Source of the DNA: Echinostoma caproni
Lineage: Eukaryota; Platyhelminthes; Trematoda; Plagiorchiida; Echinostomatidae
DNA: 54,548 nt
Direction: 5' to 3'
Assembly (NCBI GenBank): GCA_900618425.1
Contig: UZAN01041818.1
Location: forward strand, 1-54,548
Of this stretch, positions 1 through 10,830 are shown piece by piece (position 1 is the stretch's first letter; every line of letters starts with the position of its first letter). The position numbers were made by a program, and so were the translations under genes. The notes below the pieces were generated by a model. It searched no databases. It was not told where the DNA came from and saw nothing but the letters and a program-made list of their open reading frames with translations.

Positions 1-2895
1 TTATCTTGTATTTTCCATGTTTAACTGTCTCACCCACTTTTCACCATGTTCTGTATCCTAGTCCACCTATCCCCTTCACTGTCATTGTTGTTGCGTTGGC
101 ACTATGCTTGTTTTCAAGCCGGTGGTTATATATATATATATATGAAAAACTGGAAATGTGGACGAAAACCTAGGAAACAGCGTACTGTTGTTTCCACCTT
201 GTTCGGTCTAATCACTAGTGCGATTTTATCCACCGAACCGCGGATTAACGGAGAGACTTCAAAGGTAGAGCACAAGCACACTATTCACTTCATCATTGGC
301 GGGCAGCTGATCCCACCGTTTCTCATTTTGTCCAAAATGAACACACCTCAACGCATGGTTGACCTGACCACGTTCAACTTACGACTAGCCTTTGAGGTTA
401 TGAATCGATTGCAAGTGTTCGAATCCTCGTCACGCGATCCAAGGGAGTAGTAGAAGGGTCAGTTAAAATACAGGATGCATTCGGTTAGAGATTGAGCAAG
501 GAACCTCGCACTGTACGACTGTTAAACTAACGCGGGGACGAACTGAAAGATCTAAAGTTTAAAAAGAGAACTTGCATAGGTAAAGCAGCAAGGATTTTTA
601 CATTGAAAAACAAACAAGATAAGTAACCATTTTTGTGTCTTCGATCGTTTTCAATCAAATCTAACCAATCGCCACAGTCTTTGATATAACCGCCATTGAC
701 CCGCTGACATGAGCCACTTTACACTAACGGATAGAACAAGTGCATTTCTCCCTAAAAGGAGGAGATTTTCTCAACCGATTTATGCCACAAATTCCATTGG
801 TCTTGTGCAGTCTACATCTTTCGAACCATAGTTAATCCCGCATTCACTTTTTCTACATTCACTTGTGGAAAAAGTGTGTTACGTAACGCGGTCAGCCCAG
901 AGCCCCTGAACACTGTGCTAACGATGAAGTACACAATATCTCATGTGATTGTGCATCACTTGTACCCGATGTGTACTGTGTCATTCACATCAACTTGAGC
1001 GACAGCAATCGGGGTGAGCGGGCAAAGACAGTTGGTGCACTTTCACCTTCCGTTCCTAACAGATCACGGAAACCTAATTGAGTGTGGATGAGATGTTGGT
1101 GTTCCCCGAAACTGAACTGCAGTATACTCTCGTTGGAATGGAAAAAATCTCGGACTACCCAAACCTTCTGATAATTAGGGCAATTATTGGGAGGGGCGTT
1201 TAGTACAAGATTAGACTGTGTTAGGATGGTAATACGAAACTACTCTGAATTCTGCGTTGCTATTGTTGTGGCCCAAACTATCACTGGTTTTAGGTTGAAA
1301 AACAATGTGTGGTAAAGATCCGTAACTATTTATTTGCTTATTTTTCAGACAGTAGTAAAACTGAAGAACCGACTTCAGCCTTACAGAATATGTCCATATT
1401 GGGGTCTCACAAATACAGATGCACCGGCATAAACATGCGCACCAATATATGTTTGGTTCTAACATAGTTTTGCTGGTAACGAGGTCGGGTTGGTAGTGTC
1501 CATATACAATTATAGCGATCATCTAACAAGAACGATGTTCATTCTGAAATACTTTTATGGCATCTTTAAAAATATTGGTTGTGTTGGATGTTTTTTTACT
1601 GGATCGTACACAGTGCTTGACTGGTTAGCAACGCATGAGACTTTATAAACCATCATTTACTAGTTATTGTCAATGATTTCCTTGTTTTATGCAGTAGCAA
1701 TAAAGCAAACACTTTTAATAAAGAACCCACTTTGATTTTGGTTTATTGACGGTCAATACTTTTTGACGGAGTAACGGTGCCGCATAGAAGGAAGAGAGTG
1801 TTGACGGTCCATTACATAAAACTTGAGGGGATTATTAGTTAGGTCTTATGCCATTATTATATGCCAACATTATTATGTCAATATTGTGCCAATATTCATA
1901 AAGGGCTTGATATTTTGAGCATGAGAAGGGTGGGTAATGAGAAACTGGTGAAGTCCGGAAATTCAGCCATCTTGATGAGCATGTTTGGACTAAGGAAAAT
2001 TTTGTCCAGTGGTTGAACAAACGTACGTGAGGGAGATGAAAGCGGATCGGTTTGTTGAACACCTTCGAAATAAAAAGGAGCGGTTACACGATGCATTCGA
2101 ATAATTTCAGTTTACAAATGGGCGAGAGTAAAGATGAAACTTTGAATGTAGCGAGCCAAAAATGTCGTGCTTTTCCACACTGTATGGACCAATACCCGAA
2201 GCATATCCTACTACAGGACATCAAACGTAGAATTAATGGTTTTGCCAATTTAATTTGTAAATTATTGACGTCCAGTGAGTTTATCGGACAATGAGGGAAT
2301 GCAGGTAAAGCTGATGAGTGGCAGTGGATGCAATGAAAGAGCTCTATTCTACTCAGGCTATAGTTGCATGTTTGTAGTACAAGGATAGGTTTGCTTTTGT
2401 ACTCCAGGGAGCAAATTGTATAACAGAATAAGCGAAACTGTCATATTATGACCAAAGCACAAACGTAACTATGAAGAATGATGTGGAAGGGGATGGGATT
2501 GGCAGAGCAAAATTTAGTTAGGTTATTCATCTTTTCTTTGATCACGTTTCAAAACAGATCTCTTGAAACTTCAACTAAGGGGACAATAATTCTGACGAAT
2601 ATGGTGATCACCACATACCAGCATTTAGTTGTCTTATGACTTCATTCCCCACTGTTAACGAAAGTTTTCGCCTGGTGTCATCGTGATATCTCGGGTTTCC
2701 TCATTATGGTGTTCAACAGCATCCGTCTTCTGATGCAACAAAAAAAAACAGTCCCACTCAGGAGTAGATTTGCTTTCGAAAGCTGAAAAATAATGGGTAG
2801 GCTGAAGAACAATAAGTTTGGTGAGTAAGAAGAAAAGTGAAACAGAAAGTGTTAATCGCGCTAAATACATATTTCACCTATAAAAAGCAATAAAA
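1..2895. other. Unassigned sequence, no recognisable gene
   Basis: I see no coding similarity, RNA gene or recognisable repeat here. The longest open frame is 46-450 (+), 134 codons, without any motif I recognise; it contains a short TA run (127-143) read as alternating Ile-Tyr, which argues against a real protein. AATAAA-like and T-rich stretches near 1690-1745 look like ordinary AT-rich non-coding DNA. It could be intergenic or intronic sequence of a fluke gene whose exons lie outside the window. Confidence 0.5.
127..143. repeat. Short TA dinucleotide run
   Basis: An uninterrupted TA alternation of about 17 bases, seen directly. It is typical simple-sequence DNA and lies inside an otherwise meaningless open frame. 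Confidence 0.8.
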
Positions 2896-2899
2896 TGGA

Positions 2900-3096
2900 A
2901 ATTGAAAATTTTCCCAAACGAAACGAAACAGCTATCCAGTGCTCTTTGTTGGTAATCACAAACATTTCCTTCTCATTTAAATGCATACAAACAGTGGGGA
3001 ATTAACGATCTCCCAAGGAGTGAAACCCACACCGAGAACCATCAAGAGTACCTGGTGCCTCTGAACAATCGAATGGGCTAATCCAAGCTTGATACT
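2900..3096 (+). mobile_element. Ribozyme-bearing SINE, degenerate copy (f)
   Basis: This copy aligns by eye with the better copy at 44830-45095. Shared landmarks in order are the GAAACAGCT / ATCCAGTGC segment (2925-2943), a block containing ACAAACATTTCC and ATTTAAATGCAT, then GGGGAATTAACG, then CTCCCAAGG followed by GTGAAACCC, and a CATCAA block. The 5' half of the hammerhead (2903-2924) has decayed: the CTGACGA box and helix II are no longer readable. The tRNA-like head is missing, so the copy is 5' truncated or too diverged to see. Family membership is clear from the tail. Any function is lost. Confidence 0.7.
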
Positions 3097-3420
3097 CTAA
3101 CTTTTGCCAACCTGTTTATTTGCATACATTAAGTTCCAGACAGTCAGTTACTCAAGGATTTATTTTAGTTTCAAAAAGAAGCGCGAATATTTTTATTGAT
3201 CAGTTGCCGATTACACTTGGTTCACTTATCCCCAAAGGGTTTCTCGCTCTGAGATGGAAAACTGATAGAACAGCGAACAGATAATAAGAAAGACAACTAC
3301 CGGAACTGACAACGCAATCTAGTTTTAGTTTTCATTTTCAGTTGACTATTGGGTAGCACAAGATGTACTGTTTCAGTGTAGATCACTCGGTCGGACGCTA
3401 TCAACTTCAGTTTGATGACT

Positions 3421-3700
3421 TGGGTTCACCCGCGTGTCTCTAACCATGGTCGTCCATAGTTACATACACTGAGCGATATGGCTGGGTGTCGCAAACAGTG
3501 GCGCATCGTGCATCTACTCATTATTCTTGTAACTTCTGTCAATTTACATGCGTTATTCTCCGCTTGAATCTGCTCTTAACATTCTAATCATCATTCCGCT
3601 GTTTTATCCAAACGGGCCACCAAAAGACAGATACCAAAACGGGCGCACGAAAGTGCATCGTTAATGGTTGTCAAAACTGAAACTGAACTGAACTGAACGT
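3421..3700 (+). mobile_element. 5'-truncated RTE-clade LINE, 3' tail only
   Basis: The segment around 3470-3515 (ACTGAGCGATATGGC, then CGCAAACAGTGGC) matches the last coding region and 3' end of the RTE copies at 38690-38905 (+) and 15431-15670 (-). It ends in a (CTGAA)-type tail at 3675-3698, the same tail motif seen at the 3' end of copy B (15431-15452 on the minus strand). RTE elements typically end in short tandem repeats rather than poly-A, which fits. Only the 3' end is present, the usual result of aborted target-primed reverse transcription. It encodes nothing useful. Confidence 0.65.
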
Positions 3701-3782
3701 GTATGATTCCGTGAAACCTACTGGAAACTTTTGATGTGAATCCAATCCTGATCCGTATGTTTCTCATCCCTGGGCCCATTCA

Positions 3783-3808
3783 CCCCCCCCCCCCCNCCCC
3801 CCCCCCCA
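3783..3808. repeat. Poly-C tract with one unresolved base
   Basis: A run of C interrupted by N at 3796. The length is unreliable because homopolymers of this kind are often misassembled. Confidence 0.8.
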
Positions 3809-3809
3809 G

Positions 3810-4852
3810 TTTTGTTTCTGAAGTATGCACATTCTACATTCTACCAATCAAAACTCCACACCATAAACACTTTCCTATTTGTATGTATGACATGGAGGAT
3901 GATGTATCGGGAACAGGCTTCTTTTCATTTTACGTATTTTAAAAATGATAGGATGGAACTATACATCAACCGTGTATTTCTCGTGTATGGAGAGAATTAC
4001 CACTTTTACGTGTCTTGTTTTCCTAAATGACTACTAGGAGCTTCAGTTCGTATCAAAATCAGAAACGCGATTGTAATTTTGTTAGTTGTTCCAAAGAATC
4101 AAATACAGAAATGACAATAATAATATACTATAATATAGTGATAACTTGATTGTCCACTTTCTCTTCTTGAAAATTGATCGTGCAGTTATGTACAGTGAGT
4201 GGCGTAAGAGTTGGATCTATCTTCTGATTTATTTAGCAATTAACTACTTCAACCATTTTCAGTAGTCAGTTTAGATCACACCCACCGTTATCAGGCACAT
4301 GAATATTTCTCACTTCTCGCTTGCAAAATTTACTTAGCTCTATGACAAGCACCATAGTTGCAAAGAAGTTGGGGGAGAATTATATCGTTTTACTTTGCGT
4401 TTTTATCTTCTCCAAAAGAGGAGCAGAGGCCACCGTTTAACCAAAAAAGGAAGAGATGTAAAACCCGAAGCTTGAATAACAGTTCAAGCGTGGATCAGGA
4501 TGTATCCTCCGCTGTCACACGAAGACAAGTCAATGTAGGTTTATTCAGCGACCTTTGGCTCTCACAAGGTAGTTAGTCACAGTGCCGTTTTATTTTAAAT
4601 AATCTGATCACCGCCATTACAAACCCTTATTTAAATATTTTACATGATCGGTAATGGTGGGGTTATTCCTAACTGAATTACTCATCGTTCATAGAGGTCA
4701 CATTCTGTTTCGTTTGAGAGGTGGAAAAAGGGTAAACTTATTTGAAACATTCAACGGCAAGATGTTCGCATTGCCTTCGGGAGATATGATCAAAGAATCC
4801 AAAAAGAGAACGCAATTGCTATTTGGTAGTTCTCGGGGGTTTCGGAACTAGG
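3810..4852. other. Unassigned sequence
   Basis: No similarity or motif recognised on either strand. The open frames here are short and overlap in several frames, with no domain, signal peptide or repeat signature. Confidence 0.5.
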
Positions 4853-5386
4853 GCTGCTGTGGTGATCCAGGCCTACGTGATGACGCCTACCCTGGAGAGG
4901 CGAGTTACAGTTTCAGGACATTTGCGATCAATCAAGTTTGAATGCTGACGTCAATGACACGTGCATAGCTTCTGAACACACGTCATTGGTGGATGGTGCC
5001 AGCCAATCCTAGACAATGCAGACAGAAGCAAGATTATAAAGCAGTGCTGCAATCCAATTGGTGGATGCCCAGGTAGCCAATAATCTTCTTTTGTACATAT
5101 ACTGCAATCCAATTGGTTGAAGCTTAAACAAACAATAATCTTCTTTTGTACATATTATTTAATCGCCCCCATTTCTTTCAATAAACGATTTGCTGCTTAC
5201 TACCATTCCTGTGGTCTTTTCCTCGCGTCTCGTGGGACATTGCGAATCCGTGCCATTGCGGTTCAATGCTTCTGTGATCCAGTCCGTGATAGCTGATTAT
5301 TGATTCGTGTCTAGTGATTCCTATTGCGTGGTTTGCATTCCGAATTCCGTGCGTACTGCCACTACTATAACAATCGTTGCAGCTGC
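4853..5386 (+). mobile_element. Solo LTR with intact 5-bp target duplication
   Basis: The LTR proper is 4858-5381 (524 bp). It begins TGTGGTGATCC and ends TTGCA, so it has the canonical TG...CA ends, and it is flanked on both sides by GCTGC (4853-4857 and 5382-5386). A polyadenylation signal AATAAA lies at 5180-5185, and TATA-like ACATATTATTTAA lies upstream near 5149-5161, giving a U3-R-U5 layout that reads on the plus strand. No internal gag-pol or second LTR follows, so this is a solo LTR left by LTR-LTR recombination. A second copy lies at 7850-8299. The 5-bp duplication fits Ty3/Gypsy-type integration but does not prove the class. Confidence 0.8.
5048..5157 (+). repeat. Internal tandem duplication in the LTR
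   Basis: Two adjacent units of about 55 bp, each starting CTGCAATCCAATTGGT and ending AATCTTCTTTTGTACATAT, lie at about 5048-5101 and 5102-5157. The LTR copy at 7850-8299 has only one unit, so the duplication arose in this copy or its sublineage. The duplicated part includes a CCAAT motif and the TATA-like region, so it may have doubled promoter elements; that role is inference. Confidence 0.75.
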
Positions 5387-6644
5387 TCAAGTGTTAGTTT
5401 AGATCAACCGGTTGCAAAAAGTTGCGGAAGCGATATAATGTAATGTTTAACCCTTTTAGGAAATGTCTACACAAACACAAGGTGGAACAAAACCCACGCA
5501 AAAGTTACGTGCGCATAAAAGCTTTGAATTTCCTCTAAACTTATAATTGATGAGCACTGAAATTCAGTTGCTAAATATAATTATAAGCAAGTCAATCTAC
5601 CTTTTACACCACTCTACGTACTCTATAACGTTGACTGCTCTTAAACGATCGAATCAAATCTGAATCAAATGACTGCCAAAACCAGGTTGTGTAAATGTAG
5701 GCCCAGACCAAGACTCATTTCCATCCTCACAAATTGTAAAGCAAATGCACTCCTGGTTCTCCCCGGGCAACCCATAGACAGATGCGCGCCACGGGATGTG
5801 CTTGGGCTCGATTTGTCGCAGATGGTAACGATGTGATTGACAGACGACTGTGGGAGAACGGTGGTACGGATGGAAAGGCAACTATGCTAAGGGATAGACA
5901 GGAAACGCTGGTCGACAAGTCCTCCGTGCGTTGAAGTTAAGATAAACCTGCAAGGCAAAGCAAACGGAAAACCATGAACCCAGAAGGGCCCAGTGAGATG
6001 GAAGTATTCACGATGAAACATTACTGGCGCGGTTGCTAAGCGTTACAGCATATGTGGGTACGTCCATTCTCAATGTGAATTTTCACTTTAATTGACCAAC
6101 GGACTGCTTGATGGAATGAGCAACTGTCGTTTTCTAAATTTCCAAACAAAATTGAACTGGCCAAAAGCAGCGTTGAAACAATAATTATACCGCGTTGGAA
6201 CACATTTTCACTACACTGTTCGTGTGTTTCACTTAGGATTCTAATAGTAAAGCCTCGAGTTGACGAGAGAAACCTTCGTGTTTGAGACTCAGAGTTGAGA
6301 AAACAGGCTTTGAGCACATGGTTAAAGGAACTCAAATAGTAATCCTAGATCAGGAAGTACCAAACCCCTTCTACTGGGTATATTCCTCCATTCAAGAGGG
6401 AAACACTAGCGTTGGGTAATGTGATTTGCATATACGTTCATTGAAAGGTTAATTCCGAGAGAAAACCACGAGAGTATTGCTGCGGCGACTGAGCTACTAA
6501 CACGAACCTCTTTGGATGCCTTCATTCACTTGAGGGTTCTATTTTGAAGGGGAGAAAAACGTTATATCTATATGTAAAACATCCTTTTCCCTTCATCCAT
6601 TTCATCAACACCAGAAGACATATGTGTTACTTCCAACTGCATCT
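5387..6644. other. Unassigned sequence
   Basis: No recognisable coding similarity or repeat. Several short frames overlap on the minus strand around 5650-6340 without conserved motifs. Confidence 0.45.
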
Positions 6645-6925
6645 ATTCATTCCAGTGTACTTGGGGTCAGCGGTTCATCGGAAGGACAGAACGTCACTTA
6701 TCAACCAGAATGTGTGAACATACTCCGTAAACACCCCGGTCTTCGCGGAGGGAAATTACCATCTAATGCGATTGCCCGTCATCTGTTAGATTCCGGTCAC
6801 CATGTAGATGCACTCTAAGTGTTTCGAGTCATTGTGAGGCCTCGAAGTTCACGGACTTTGCGATTCCTAGAAGCGATATTTAGGCATCGCTTGAAACCGC
6901 AATTTTATGTTCAAAAACATTTGTG
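6645..6925 (+). pseudogene. Penelope-like element, GIY-YIG nuclease remnant
   Basis: Across two frames the segment reads like the C-terminal nuclease of a PLE. The first frame gives FIGRTERHLSTRMCEH (6680-6730), matching the YIGxTxRxLxTRxxEH core of the GIY-YIG domain. After a frameshift the other frame gives AIARHLLDSGHHVD (about 6769-6811), then a stop at 6817-6819, then VFRVIVRPRSSRTLRFLEA. The order and spacing match the PLE nuclease tail. There is no reverse transcriptase upstream, so this is a detached fragment, separate from the longer PLE that starts about 300 bp downstream. It is clearly non-functional. Confidence 0.7.
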
Positions 6926-7293
6926 ACGCAACTGTTTTTGCTGTGGTAGCGATGATATCACACTTGATACCATCCCACCATAGCATGACGTGACATGACC
7001 TTCCCTTCCCGTCCCTAGTTCATCACATTCACCACATCGTTCGGACCAGTTCACCTCCATATCAAATTTGGCCATCTTACTTGACCTTACGTGACTCTCA
7101 AACGTGCTTGGTTGGCATCGTTTTCGGGAATGTTGGATAAGGCCTATTCTAGAGCGGGGATAACTTCTTTTACCACCAAGGGTTTTCTGTGAAGGTTGAA
7201 ATTGAGACCCCTCTGGAGTAGTCGTAATTCTACGGGCGTCAGAACTCTGTTTGATAGGTTTTTAACGAGATTTTCCGGATTCATAACCAGTGA

Positions 7294-7849
7294 TTGTTTC
7301 ATTGGTACCCAAAACGAATAGACGGGAAGATTTTACGGTCTACCAAAATACATAAATCGGACATACACATTCGCCCCATTGTTGACTACACATGGTGTGG
7401 AACTTATAAATTACCAAAATACCTCAGTGATCTCTTAAAACCGCATCAAAAAACAGTAAGTAGTAAGTTACATCAATGATGCATTTGAGTTCGCTCGTAT
7501 TTTGCAAAACATTGAACTTGAAGGTGAAAAGGTTGCCGTCAGTTTTATTGTGGTTTCTCTGTACACAAGTGTTCCCATAAAAGAGACTTTAGATTTTCTA
7601 CATTCTTTGCTGATATCTGATGTCACACTAGAAGAACGAACTTCGTTAACCCTATCAGAAATTATTACTGGTGTAGAAAGTTGTCTAATGTCAACTTTAT
7701 TTAATTTCAAACACGATTTGTACCAACAAACCAATGGTGTTGCCATGGGATCTCCCATCTCCCTCATTGAAGCCAACCTCTTTTTACATTCAATCGAATC
7801 AAATGCATTCTCCAGTTTTCATATGCCACCATGTTTGTACGTAAGATAG
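7294..7849 (+). pseudogene. PLE reverse transcriptase, N-terminal half
   Basis: The frame 7294-7479 contains STKIHKSDIHIRPIVDYT and YKLPKYLSDLLKP, the PLE motif that precedes the palm domain (GLPKIHK...RPIV...). A frameshift near 7480-7500 leads into 7502-7849, which contains VVSLYTSVPI (motif A region) and QQTNGVAMGSPIS (motif B), then SIESNAFSSFHMPP just before motif C. The sequence breaks off at 7849, where the LTR starts. The expected aspartate of motif A (S-F-D-V-V-S-L-Y-T) reads as Ile here (SFIVVSLYTS), so catalysis was lost even apart from the insertion. Confidence 0.8.
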
Positions 7850-8299
7850 TGTGATGATCCAGGCCTACACGATGACGCCTACCCTGGAGCGGCACGGTAC
7901 AGTTTCAGGACATTTGCGATCAATAAAGTTTGAATGTTGACATCAATAGCACGCGCATAGCTTCTGAATACACGTCATTGGTGGATGGTGCCAGCCAATC
8001 TTAGGCAATGCAGACAGAAGCAAGATTATGCAAGCAGTACTGCAATCCAATTGGTGGAAGCCCAGGCAGCCAATAATCTTCCTTTGTACATATTATTTAA
8101 TCGCCCCCATTTCTTCCAATAAACGAACTACCTACTGCCTGTCCTGTGGCGTTTTCCTCGCGTCTCGTTCTCGTGGGACATTGCTTCTGCGATCCCGTCC
8201 GTGATAGGTGATTATCGATTCGGGTCCTGTAATTCATATTGCGTGGTTGGTGTTCCGAATTCCGTGCGTATTACTACTATTACTACTACAATCATTATA
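7850..8299 (+). mobile_element. Solo LTR inserted in the PLE catalytic motif
   Basis: This is 450 bp, beginning TGTGATGATCC, with the same order of blocks as the LTR at 4858-5381, including AATAAA at 8118-8123. It ends ATTATA where the other copy has GTTGCA, so the CA end has mutated. The flanking pentamers are GATAG (7845-7849) and GACAC (8300-8304). Each differs by one base from GATAC, which the PLE frame would have had here (codons for Arg-Tyr-Val-Asp-Asp), so a decayed 5-bp target duplication is a good fit. There are no internal genes and no mate. Confidence 0.75.
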
Positions 8300-8304
8300 G
8301 ACAC

Positions 8305-8690
8305 GTAGACGATGCTTTGGTCATTATTAAGTCACAACACACACACATGCGTTTCTTGATTGTCTCAACAATCGGTGCAGCTCCATCAATTTCACCATGG
8401 AGTCAGAGGATGTGAACAGAGTCATCACTTTTCTAAACTGTCAACTCAGGGTGAACGACTCACGCAAATTCACCACCAGCGTTCACAGAAAACCGACACA
8501 TTCGGATAAACTTTTACATTTTGAATCAGCTCATTCGCAATGCGTAAAACGGACTCTTATCTCCTCTCTGGCTGACAGAGTCAAAAAGATGTGTAATGAA
8601 GACAATAACCGCCAAATGGAAATGAAACTCCTCAAAAAAGTGCTGGAAGATAATTATTATCCGGCACTCCTGGTAAGATCCCATTTTTAG
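8305..8690 (+). pseudogene. PLE reverse transcriptase, C-terminal half
   Basis: Directly after the LTR the sequence reads HVDDALVIIKS (8302-8335), which is RT motif C (YVDD) with Tyr replaced by His through the target-site change. The frame 8397-8690 continues with NRVITFLNCQLRV and HRKPTHSDKLLHFESAHS, the PLE segment after motif C (DxxLxR..., RKPTHTDRYLHxxSxHP). It ends at a stop near 8688-8690, and the same protein continues in another frame from about 8691. The order agrees with an RT thumb leading into the linker before GIY-YIG. Confidence 0.8.
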
Positions 8691-8702
8691 GCCAACAAAA
8701 TA

Positions 8703-9284
8703 ATGATACAACCCAATGACACAAAAGATCGTGTAGCCTCGATTGGCATTCCATATAGATCAGGCACTCCAGAAGCAATCAAAAATATTCTCGGCGATTT
8801 CAACATACACACATTCTTTCGGGTTGCCAACACTCTGAAACGCCATCTCGTGAAAGCCAACGATCCGGTCGAATTGCAAGATCAAAACAACTGCATTTAC
8901 AAAATCAGTTGTAAAAAATGCCCCGCAGAATACATTCGACAAACCAACAGATAACTCAAGACGAGAATAACCGAACACAGGAGAAAAGAAAAACACCGGC
9001 CTACGGACAAAGTAACTCAGGCAAAACTAGAACGAGACTCAGTGATCACTCTTCACGCCATAGCCGAAGGTCACACTATAGACTACGACAATCCGAAAAT
9101 ACTACAAATCGGATTTCGAACATGCACTGAACGCTGGTATACCGAAGCTTTAACCATTAAAAACGACTCTGCATGTGTCAACAGAAATGACGGAATCGAT
9201 ATCCCGACCATTTGGACTACCCTAACATCCCTAACGCGCAATCACGACAAAGGGGTGCAACTGGTGCCACTTGACTCCATCTGA
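8703..9284 (+). pseudogene. PLE linker and GIY-YIG endonuclease
   Basis: The frame 8703-8954 carries the linker (IPYRSGTPEAIKNIL...) and then NNCIYKISCKKCPAEYIRQT, where the GIY and YIG halves are readable (CIYKI, EYI). The Gly after YI is Arg. A stop follows at 8952-8954, after which the next residues LKTRITEHRR continue the domain in the same frame. 9042-9284 gives ITLHAIAEGHTIDYDNPKIL and RWYTEALTI, the C-terminal end. A CysCys-type spacing (CKKCPAEY) just before YIG is typical of PLE nucleases. Two disabling changes are visible, the G-to-R change and the stop. Confidence 0.8.
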
Positions 9285-9290
9285 TAATGG

Positions 9291-10489
9291 GAGTTAGCAT
9301 GACGGACAATGAATCATTCAGCCCACCACACACATATACGCAGAGACACAAACGCACACATACACACACGATGAAATATTCGTTAACTTGTGATCCTTTC
9401 CTCTGAGTCGTCTGATTGTAAAATCTGCCTTGAGAAAGGTTACCCACGGTAGCGGAAATGACGGCGAATATATATCGCTACCGACATTGCTGTGTTATTA
9501 ACACTATAACATTCACAATCTTATATTTCTTCTTTTCACATGATCATATAAATGTGCGTTTACAGCTGAATGAGAGCACGCAAAATTTATGGCCAATATC
9601 AAATTTGCCCACATATGTCCTCTGTTGTTATATTTATACGCTGATGAAATTAGGATTAATCAAGGGGTGTCCAGTTTACTTATTGAATCGAAGCACTTTT
9701 CCATAAGTGTAAAACTTTTTATCGTTTCTTATGGTACATGTGTCTAATCATTGATTAGAGACAATGCATTTGACTAAACGGTGAAAAATCCTCATACTCG
9801 AACCCATCTATGACACTCCATTTCGGACTCTTCATCCAAATGATTGACAGGGGGACCTATGCAGATATTTACTGAGAAAACATGTTTCAACATTGGTTTT
9901 AAATTCTGTACGTGTATATCGTGCCTAGAGGGATTCTCAAAACGTTATTCCGCAAATCAGCAGACAATTACTATAAAGGCTTTTAACTATAAAGATCAAA
10001 AAACGGTCTACCAGGCAGTGCTCGATCGATCAACGAACATCTGAGCGGTATTGGGGAACGTGACTGTGCGGTCGATATTAAAATCCGTATAAAAAAGTGA
10101 TTTTTTTACCGTCATGGGAACAACTTTGTGCCTAACTGTATCTTAAATACACAGTTACTAGTGTTTCTGGGTTTCTTTTAAAACGGGTTTGTTTGAGGAA
10201 AGAGCACGTTTTCCTCGGATCTCAAACAAACGGTGTATAGTTTCTGTAATTTAGTGTAAAATGGTCGTCTGAGTACGTATTCATTAACGACAAATCAAGA
10301 TCATTTTCAGTAACAGCGGTGGTATTTGGTTTGTGTCATATCATTTATCTGTACTCAGTTATAGCGCAAACCCTATATGCAGTTTTACTCTACTGATGCA
10401 TTTGGTCTTCACCTACCCAATCCTTAAATGAAAATCTTCTGAGAAAGACTGCATCGGGTAAAATGTATCATAGTTCCTGAACTAGACGA
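9291..10489. other. Unassigned sequence with a CA-rich patch
   Basis: A degenerate CA-rich tract (CACACACATATACG... through CACACACG) lies at 9326-9369. The remaining roughly 1.1 kb shows no recognisable coding or repeat similarity. Confidence 0.5.
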
Positions 10490-10625
10490 AGTAGGTATTT
10501 CATTTCTGAGTCGTCAGCAATACATGCTAATTGTGTCTCTCTGTTGTGAGTTGAATCGCGAACCTTTGGGGCTGAGGGACGAAGTGCTGCCTTCCCCCGC
10601 TCCACCACCCCGGCCGGTGTTCAGC
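10490..10625 (-). mobile_element. Ribozyme-bearing SINE, copy (d2)
   Basis: Read on the minus strand, a tRNA-like head has an A-box-like TGGTGGAGCGG (10597-10607) and a B-box-like GATTCAACTC (10548-10557). It is followed by GAGAGACACAATTAG and ATTG, then CTGACGA (10511-10517), the start of the hammerhead. After CTGACGA only a short stretch with a GAAAT remains, and the rest of the family consensus is missing, so the copy is 3' truncated within the ribozyme. The head matches the head of copy (e) at 44833-44886. It lies immediately downstream, on the minus strand, of copy (d). Confidence 0.6.
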
Positions 10626-10639
10626 ACTTTGTGCGAAAT

Positions 10640-10830
10640 GTTAAGCGCATTTCAATACAGTGAAACTATTGTGTGCTGGTTGACAAGGAGTACTGGACAG
10701 CTGTTTTCTTCTTGCTGTGAGTCGTCAGAATTGGGTAGTATGTTCGTGTCCTAGCCAAAACGCGAACCATAAACTTTCTGGTCGGGAGTTGATACCTTCA
10801 CCAGCGAGCTACACTGACGGCGACCATCGA
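10640..10830 (-). mobile_element. Ribozyme-bearing SINE, copy (d)
   Basis: On the minus strand the order is A-box-like GTAGCTCGCTGG (10801-10812), a B-box-like ATCAACTCCC right after it, GGACACGAA, then CTGACGA (10722-10728), GAAA, ACAGCTGT, C and CAGTAC. The A and B boxes are much closer together than in a normal tRNA, as in copy (c), so (c) and (d) seem to form a subfamily with a collapsed tRNA head. Helix II is poorly preserved (CTC...GAA), so the ribozyme is probably dead. The helix III palindrome and the GUC cleavage triplet are intact. Confidence 0.65.

Larger units (their letters stand above)
7240..9284 (+). mobile_element. Penelope-like retroelement split by a solo LTR
   Basis: PLE proteins join a telomerase-like reverse transcriptase to a C-terminal GIY-YIG endonuclease. 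Here the RT occupies 7294-7849 and 8300-8690 and the nuclease 8880-9284, in the expected order on one strand. A 450-bp LTR (7850-8299) is inserted between the two RT halves. If the LTR and one copy of its duplicated target are removed, the RT frame runs on across the join. Other damage includes a frame change between 7480 and 7502, a stop after 8687, and a stop at 8952-8954 inside the nuclease. The 5' part of the element is missing or unrecognisable before about 7240. Confidence 0.8.

Noticed and set aside
46..450. 134-codon open frame near the left end
   Set aside because: No motif recognised, includes a TA microsatellite, and frames of this length arise by chance in a 54-kb window of this composition.
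2316..2340. CTGATGA followed by GAAA, hammerhead-like
   Set aside because: The bases between cannot form helix II, and there is no cleavage triplet.
9641..9665. Another isolated CTGATGA
   Set aside because: No GAAA box or helices at the right distance.
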